From Desulfomonilaceae bacterium (GTDB taxonomy: Bacteria > Desulfobacterota > Desulfomonilia > Desulfomonilales > Desulfomonilaceae), in assembly GCA_041662605.1 (NCBI GenBank), contig JBAZSD010000021.1, forward strand, positions 1-64,000: 64,000 nucleotides of DNA, in the 5' to 3' direction. Under the pieces are notes generated by a model that was given only the letters and a program-made list of their open reading frames with translations, did not search any database and was not told the origin of the DNA. Position 1 is the first letter of the stretch. Each line of letters opens with the position of its first letter. Made by a program: the position numbers and the translations under genes. Below are positions 59,661-64,000 of this stretch, piece after piece.

Positions 59661-62603
59661 ATGTCACAGAGCATTGAAGATCGAATACATGAAATAGGTC
59701 AAAAGATCTATTCACTAATGGGACAGGAACTCCCTTCCGTGTTCGATAGAAAAAAATGGAGCGGGCGGCTTACCGATTGGGTGATGAAAGATGAAGCCCT
59801 CAAAATTCAGCTTTTTCGGTTCGTGGATGTCCTCCCTACTCTAAAGAGCGACCCTCTCGTTGTTAGAATGCTCAAGGAGTATTTTGAGGATGTCCCGGAC
59901 AATCCTTTCCTGCATGGTATCGGGCGGCTCTCGGGTATTTTGCCTCACGTTGCGGCCAAAGCCGTTAGAACCGGCGTGGAATCTATGGCTGAGCAGTTTA
60001 TCGGGGGCCGAGATGAACACGATGCGCTAAAAGTATTACAGAAACTGAGAGATGAGGGAATCACATTCGGTGTTGACCTGTTGGGTGAGGCGGTGTTGGC
60101 TGATTCTGAGGCGTTCAGTCACGCCGAGCGTTACAGGAGGCTCCTCAAATATGTGGCCCCCCTGATAAATCAATGGCCGGAAGTTCCCATCGTCGACTAT
60201 GACAATCACGGGCGAATTCCTGTTCTGGATGTTTCAGTCAAGATCTCGTCATTATACTCCCAGATCGACCCAAGGAACTGGGACGGCTCAATACGAAACA
60301 TCAAGGAAACGTTGATACCGCTCATTAAGCAGGCAATTGAAATGGACGTGTCAATCACACTGGATATGGAAAGTTACCATTTCAAGAGCCTAACAATAGC
60401 TGTTTTCAGGAGCCTATTCGATGACGTCCCTGATCTGAAATTCGCTGGTCTGGTCCTTCAGGCGTACCTCCCTGAAACAAAAAGTGACCTTCTCAGCCTC
60501 ATGGATTGGGCGACAAAGACAAAAAATCGAATCGCTGTTCGCCTTGTCAAAGGCGCATACTGGGACTACGAAACGGTCATTAACCAGCAGCAGGGTTGGC
60601 CTGTACCTGTCTTTCTGAATAAAGAAGAGACCGACCTGAATTACGAAGAACTCACCAGGATTCTTCTTGAAAATACGGAGCGCATACGCCCGGCAATCGC
60701 CACACACAACATCAGGAGTATCAGTCACGCCATAGCTACCGCCAATGCGTTGAATCTGCCTCTACCGGCCTTAGAATTCCAGATGATTTACGGAATGGCT
60801 GAGCCGGTTCGCCAGGCGCTGCAGAAAATGAATTACAGGGTACGTGCCTACACTCCGATCGGTGAATTAATCCCTGGAATGGCCTATCTGATCAGGAGAT
60901 TACTGGAAAACACCTCAAATGAGTCTTTCCTCCGCAAATCCTTCTCTGAAAGCGTCTCCGTCGATGAATTGCTCAAAGCCCCCAAAAAGCCGTCGGATCG
61001 ACAAAAATCTTTTGAATCGTTCCATCAGGAATTCATAAACGAGCCATTGATTGATTTCTCAATTTTCGACAACCGCAAGAACATGACAGAGGCGCTCCGA
61101 AAGACGCGACAAATGTTAGGCCGGAAATATCCTATCTTGATCGGAGCCAAGGACGTTTGGACGGATCAGAAGATCCTGTCACTCAATCCCTCAAGCCCAA
61201 ACGAAATCGTCGGCCATGTTTGCGCAGGATCGAAAGAAGACGCTGAGAAGGCAATTGCAACGGCCCGATTAGCCTGGCCTTCGTGGAGAAAAACCTCTGT
61301 TGAAGAACGAACAGGGATCCTGCTTCGAGCCGCTCAGGAAATTCGCAAGAAACGATTCGAACTCATGGCTCTGGAAGTCTACGAAGTCGGAAAAATATGG
61401 ACCGAGGCTGATGGAGATGTGGCGGAAGCGATAGATTATCTCGAATATTACGCTGCGGAGATGACCAGACTTGGCGATCCAAAAACCATGGGCAATTATC
61501 CCGGTGAGGTAAACGAATATTTTTATGAACCCAGAGGCGTCGGCGCCGTTATCGCTCCGTGGAACTTCCCACTCGCGATATCAACCGGTATGGTGTCGGC
61601 CGCTCTGGTTACAGGGAATTGCGTGATTTTCAAACCGTCCAGTCTGGCGCCTGTCCTGGGATGGCGTCTCACAGACATATTCAGGTCTGTCGGACTTCCC
61701 CCGGGGGTTTTGAACTTTGTTCCAGGCCCTGGCCAGGAAGTGGGAGAGTGTCTTGTTGCAAGCGCCATAATCGATTTCATCGCATTTACCGGCTCAAGAG
61801 ATGTGGGGCTGAACATTGTCAAACTTGCCGGAGCCATGCAACCCGGACAAATCAACGTGAAACGGGTCATTGCCGAGATGGGCGGCAAGAATGCAATAAT
61901 TGTCGATGAAACTGCCGACCTGGATGAAGCTGTCAAGGGAGTCCTTGACTCCGCATTGAGTTTTCAGGGGCAGAAATGTTCGGCATGTTCCAGAGTTATT
62001 GTGGTCGGAGACCATTATGATGAATTTTGCCGTAGATTAAAGGAGGCTATGGAGAGTATCGTCATAGGGCCTCCGGAAGAAGCTGCGACTTATATGGGGC
62101 CGCTAATAGACAAGGCGGCAATGAACAAAATAGAAGACTACATAAGGCTGGGCAACCGGGAGGGGAAAGCTGTCCTTGTCCGCAGTGTTCAGAGAGACGG
62201 TTATTTTGTGGGACCAGCGATTTTCACTGACGTGAGCCCTGATTCCAGGATTGCCCAGGAAGAAATATTCGGCCCAGTTCTTGTCGTCATAAAAGCGCAA
62301 AACCTCGATGACGCTATAGACATCGCAAATGCCACGCCTTATGCGCTTACAGGTGGCATATTTACAAGGAGCCCTGCTAACATTCAAAAGGTCAAGAGTG
62401 ATTTCAGGGTTGGCAATCTCTATATCAACCGAAAGATAACAGGCGCTTTGGTGGCAAGACAGCCTTTCGGAGGGTTCGGCATGTCTGGTGTGGGCTCCAA
62501 GGCGGGTGGCCCTGATTATCTCTTACAGTTCATGAACATTAGGAGTATCAGTGAAAACACGCTTAGACGAGGGTTCGCCCCTAGAGTCCAGGCTGATAAA
62601 TAA
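59661..62603 (+). CDS. putA: Bifunctional proline dehydrogenase/P5C dehydrogenase (PutA without DNA-binding domain)
   Basis: Oxidises proline to glutamate in two steps, 980 residues. The proline dehydrogenase barrel (about 100-430) holds RLVKGAYWDYE and YRVRAYTPIGELIPGMAYLIRRLLEN. The aldehyde dehydrogenase part (about 490-970) has NFPLAISTGM, the base region AEMGGKN and catalytic C773 in GQKCSACSR. The N-terminal DNA-binding domain of the trifunctional enzyme and the C-terminal extension are missing. In an anaerobe electrons would go to the quinone pool. It leads into a DUF1847 gene 56 bp later. Confidence 0.93.
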   Translation: MSQSIEDRIHEIGQKIYSLMGQELPSVFDRKKWSGRLTDWVMKDEALKIQLFRFVDVLPTLKSDPLVVRMLKEYFEDVPDNPFLHGIGRLSGILPHVAAKAVRTGVESMAEQFIGGRDEHDALKVLQKLRDEGITFGVDLLGEAVLADSEAFSHAERYRRLLKYVAPLINQWPEVPIVDYDNHGRIPVLDVSVKISSLYSQIDPRNWDGSIRNIKETLIPLIKQAIEMDVSITLDMESYHFKSLTIAVFRSLFDDVPDLKFAGLVLQAYLPETKSDLLSLMDWATKTKNRIAVRLVKGAYWDYETVINQQQGWPVPVFLNKEETDLNYEELTRILLENTERIRPAIATHNIRSISHAIATANALNLPLPALEFQMIYGMAEPVRQALQKMNYRVRAYTPIGELIPGMAYLIRRLLENTSNESFLRKSFSESVSVDELLKAPKKPSDRQKSFESFHQEFINEPLIDFSIFDNRKNMTEALRKTRQMLGRKYPILIGAKDVWTDQKILSLNPSSPNEIVGHVCAGSKEDAEKAIATARLAWPSWRKTSVEERTGILLRAAQEIRKKRFELMALEVYEVGKIWTEADGDVAEAIDYLEYYAAEMTRLGDPKTMGNYPGEVNEYFYEPRGVGAVIAPWNFPLAISTGMVSAALVTGNCVIFKPSSLAPVLGWRLTDIFRSVGLPPGVLNFVPGPGQEVGECLVASAIIDFIAFTGSRDVGLNIVKLAGAMQPGQINVKRVIAEMGGKNAIIVDETADLDEAVKGVLDSALSFQGQKCSACSRVIVVGDHYDEFCRRLKEAMESIVIGPPEEAATYMGPLIDKAAMNKIEDYIRLGNREGKAVLVRSVQRDGYFVGPAIFTDVSPDSRIAQEEIFGPVLVVIKAQNLDDAIDIANATPYALTGGIFTRSPANIQKVKSDFRVGNLYINRKITGALVARQPFGGFGMSGVGSKAGGPDYLLQFMNIRSISENTLRRGFAPRVQADK

Positions 62604-62659
62604 GTTTCAGAATTACGCAAAATCCCCAAATCTGTTTCCTAATCCTGGAGGAGTTTAAC

Positions 62660-63349
62660 ATGTCCCAAAATAAGAAGAAAATTGATCCCACTTGCGCCAC
62701 TTGCCCCAATCAAATGCCCGAGATGTTATGCATGTACGAGAGTGGCTCCAGTCACAAAGGCTGCCCAACTGTCAGTCGTAAAGAGCTTTTGACCAAGGCT
62801 AACAGCATTTACGAAAATCCCGAGATCCAGAATTTCGCCCACCAGGCGTCAGTGCAGGAGTCAGCGTGCTACGCGAATCGACAAGAGCGTCCCTACGTGA
62901 TGCAACCCACCAAAACCCGCATCGTCGAAATCTGTGAATTTGCAAACCGCATGGGTTTCAAACGGCTTGGGCTTGTTTTTTGTGTCGGACTGAAGAATGA
63001 GGCGGCGATTGTGGATCAGATATTTAAAAAAAATGGCTTTGATGTTGTTTCGGTCTGTTGCAAGGCTGGAAGAACTTCAAAGGACCTTATTGGCATAGAG
63101 GATCAGGACAAGATCTTTCAGGGAACTGACGAGGCAATGTGTAATCCGGTTTTTCAAGCGATGCTACTCAATGACGAGAAAACTGATTTTAACGTGCTGC
63201 TTGGGCTATGTGTTGGACATGATTCTTTGTTCTTCAAACATGCCGAGGCCTACACTACCGTTTTAGCCGTCAAGGATCGTGTTACCGGCCACAACCCATT
63301 GGCCCCGATTTACCTTCATGGCACGTATTACAAAAAACTGCTATCGTAA
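62660..63349 (+). CDS. DUF1847 family metal-binding protein
   Basis: Encodes 229 residues. The N-terminal CATCPNQMPEMLCMYESGSSHKGCP and further Cys at later sites (VFCVGLKNEA, VCCKAGR, CNPVFQA, GLCVGHDSLFF) mark the DUF1847 family, cytoplasmic Cys-rich proteins widespread in anaerobes with no proven function. The ribosome site GGAGG precedes ATG 62660. Placed behind putA, likely same transcript. A metal or cluster role is inferred from the Cys pattern. Confidence 0.88.
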   Translation: MSQNKKKIDPTCATCPNQMPEMLCMYESGSSHKGCPTVSRKELLTKANSIYENPEIQNFAHQASVQESACYANRQERPYVMQPTKTRIVEICEFANRMGFKRLGLVFCVGLKNEAAIVDQIFKKNGFDVVSVCCKAGRTSKDLIGIEDQDKIFQGTDEAMCNPVFQAMLLNDEKTDFNVLLGLCVGHDSLFFKHAEAYTTVLAVKDRVTGHNPLAPIYLHGTYYKKLLS

Positions 63350-63472
63350 AAAGACAACATGATTAAACCATCTGATCCCGATGTGAGTAAGATCGATTCA
63401 CGAATTCAGAAAGTGGCTACCTCTGACGTAAATAGTTTCCATAGATTCACTCCCTGATATGCGCTTTTTATG

Positions 63473-63766
63473 TTAGCGACGGCCATGCCAGTGAAGTGGA
63501 CGTCGCTTCATGTGGGCCACGGCCAGAATTCTCATCTCTTCAGGTAGTACGGAATAGATCAACGAGTAAGGAAATGTCTTCAGGTGTTTTTTTCGGATCC
63601 TGCCTTGAATGGGCGATGACGCAGTAGGAAACTGCTGAATGTTTTCAATAGCTATTTCTACTTGGTCCAGAAATGTCGAACCAAGTCCGGGACACTGACC
63701 GTCATAGAAATCTGCTGCTTGATTGATTTCAACTTCTGCAGCTTCGTGGATGACAAGCCTATGCAT
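63473..63766 (-). CDS. Type II toxin, RelE/ParE family
   Basis: Toxin-like protein of 97 residues with the ParE/RelE fold: LVIHEAAEVEINQAADFYDGQCPGLGSTFL and the end YSLIYSVLPEEMRILAVAHMKRRP. It overlaps the stop of the antitoxin gene by 1 bp, the usual antitoxin-first layout. Target (gyrase or ribosome) not resolved from sequence. Confidence 0.88.
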   Translation of the reverse strand: MHRLVIHEAAEVEINQAADFYDGQCPGLGSTFLDQVEIAIENIQQFPTASSPIQGRIRKKHLKTFPYSLIYSVLPEEMRILAVAHMKRRPLHWHGRR

Positions 63767-63990
63767 TATTTCCGACTAGCTCGGACACGGGTGAGAGCTT
63801 CTTTGGCGGAATACCCTCGGGCCGTGCCTTGGTCCAATTCATTGTCCCGCCTTGCGGCCTCAGTCACCCATAGACTTTCGATTTCAACCTCACTTATTGT
63901 ATCGAGGCTATTTATAAGTTCTTTGGCCAAATAGGCGCGAGACTCCGGATTTAATTTCAAAACCTCGTTTCTCAGTTCTTCGATGCCCAT
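63766..63990 (-). CDS. Antitoxin of the addiction-module (TIGR02574-like) family
   Basis: Antitoxin of 74 residues. The N-terminus reads NEVLKLNPESRAYLAKELINSL and the end has SLWVTEAARRDNELDQGTARGYSAKEALTRVRA, typical of the small putative addiction-module proteins paired with ParE/RelE toxins. Start ATG 63990 lies 10 bp inside the window end. Couples to the toxin gene by a 1-bp overlap; regulates the pair, presumably. Confidence 0.85.
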   Translation of the reverse strand: MGIEELRNEVLKLNPESRAYLAKELINSLDTISEVEIESLWVTEAARRDNELDQGTARGYSAKEALTRVRASRK

Positions 63991-64000
63991 ATTTCCTCTC

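Noticed and set aside
1..64000. CRISPR arrays, prophage genes or a replication origin
   Set aside because: No spaced direct repeats, no phage structural or integrase genes, and no DnaA-box cluster were noticed. dnaB lies in its normal ribosomal-protein context.

Overview
The window looks like chromosomal DNA of a strictly anaerobic Desulfobacterota (former Deltaproteobacteria) bacterium, perhaps Desulfomonile/Syntrophia-like. This is inferred from gene content only: a HoxEFUYH [NiFe] hydrogenase, a multihaem cytochrome c beside a small cytochrome-b-type subunit, ADP-forming acyl-CoA synthetase, an F0 gene cluster of the atpZ-I-B-E type, ferritin and rubrerythrin-like proteins, and a di-haem peroxidase with a Fur/PerR regulator. 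No rRNA, tRNA or CRISPR array was recognised.

Layout. 0.3-3.4 kb: a large TPR-GAF-sigma54 activator. 3.4-9.9 kb: a gene-poor stretch with several decayed genes (an ISAzo13-family transposase fossil, a DUF6933-like remnant, a truncated small domain, a frameshifted TetR gene) around an intact UbiB-type kinase and a HAD/APH pair. 9.95-13.7 kb: an arsenic-type cassette (TVP38-flavoprotein fusion, AhpD-like protein, ArsS radical SAM enzyme). The arsS frame ends at a UGA placed where the family has a conserved cysteine. 13.8-16.8 kb: a GH15 glycosidase fossil and a molybdate/tungstate ABC transporter whose permease gene holds one in-frame amber codon. 17.2-20.3 kb: a fluoride riboswitch with a switchable terminator, then a cation/proton antiporter, a universal stress protein and an MFS protein. 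20.3-23.3 kb: a methyltransferase/AhpD fossil, a small cysteine-rich protein, an ABC exporter and a membrane protein. 23.3-26.1 kb: tiny overlapping ORFs, a di-haem cytochrome c peroxidase, a PerR-like box and a Fur/PerR regulator. 26.3-31.4 kb (minus strand): rpsF-rpsR-rplI-dnaB and atpZ-I-B-E. 31.5-36.7 kb: an RND pump without partners, ferritin, a rubrerythrin-like protein and a methyltransferase. 36.7-45.2 kb: hoxEFUYH followed by a formylglycine-enzyme-like lipid- or periplasm-facing protein, a cytochrome b subunit-IV-like protein and an 11-12 haem cytochrome c. 45.2-64 kb: housekeeping genes (enolase, two sugar-nucleotide epimerases, acyl-CoA synthetase, PurSL, transporters, 6-phosphogluconolactonase, glucose-6-phosphate isomerase, PutA, DUF1847) and a ParE/RelE-type toxin-antitoxin pair.

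How the parts may work together (inference). The Hox operon would exchange electrons between H2 and NAD(P)H. The two cytochrome genes directly behind it could form a quinol/periplasm electron outlet. The arsenic, fluoride and peroxide modules form a toxic-ion and redox defence zone between 10 and 26 kb. The most interesting single signal is the UGA codon in arsS, which could encode selenocysteine.
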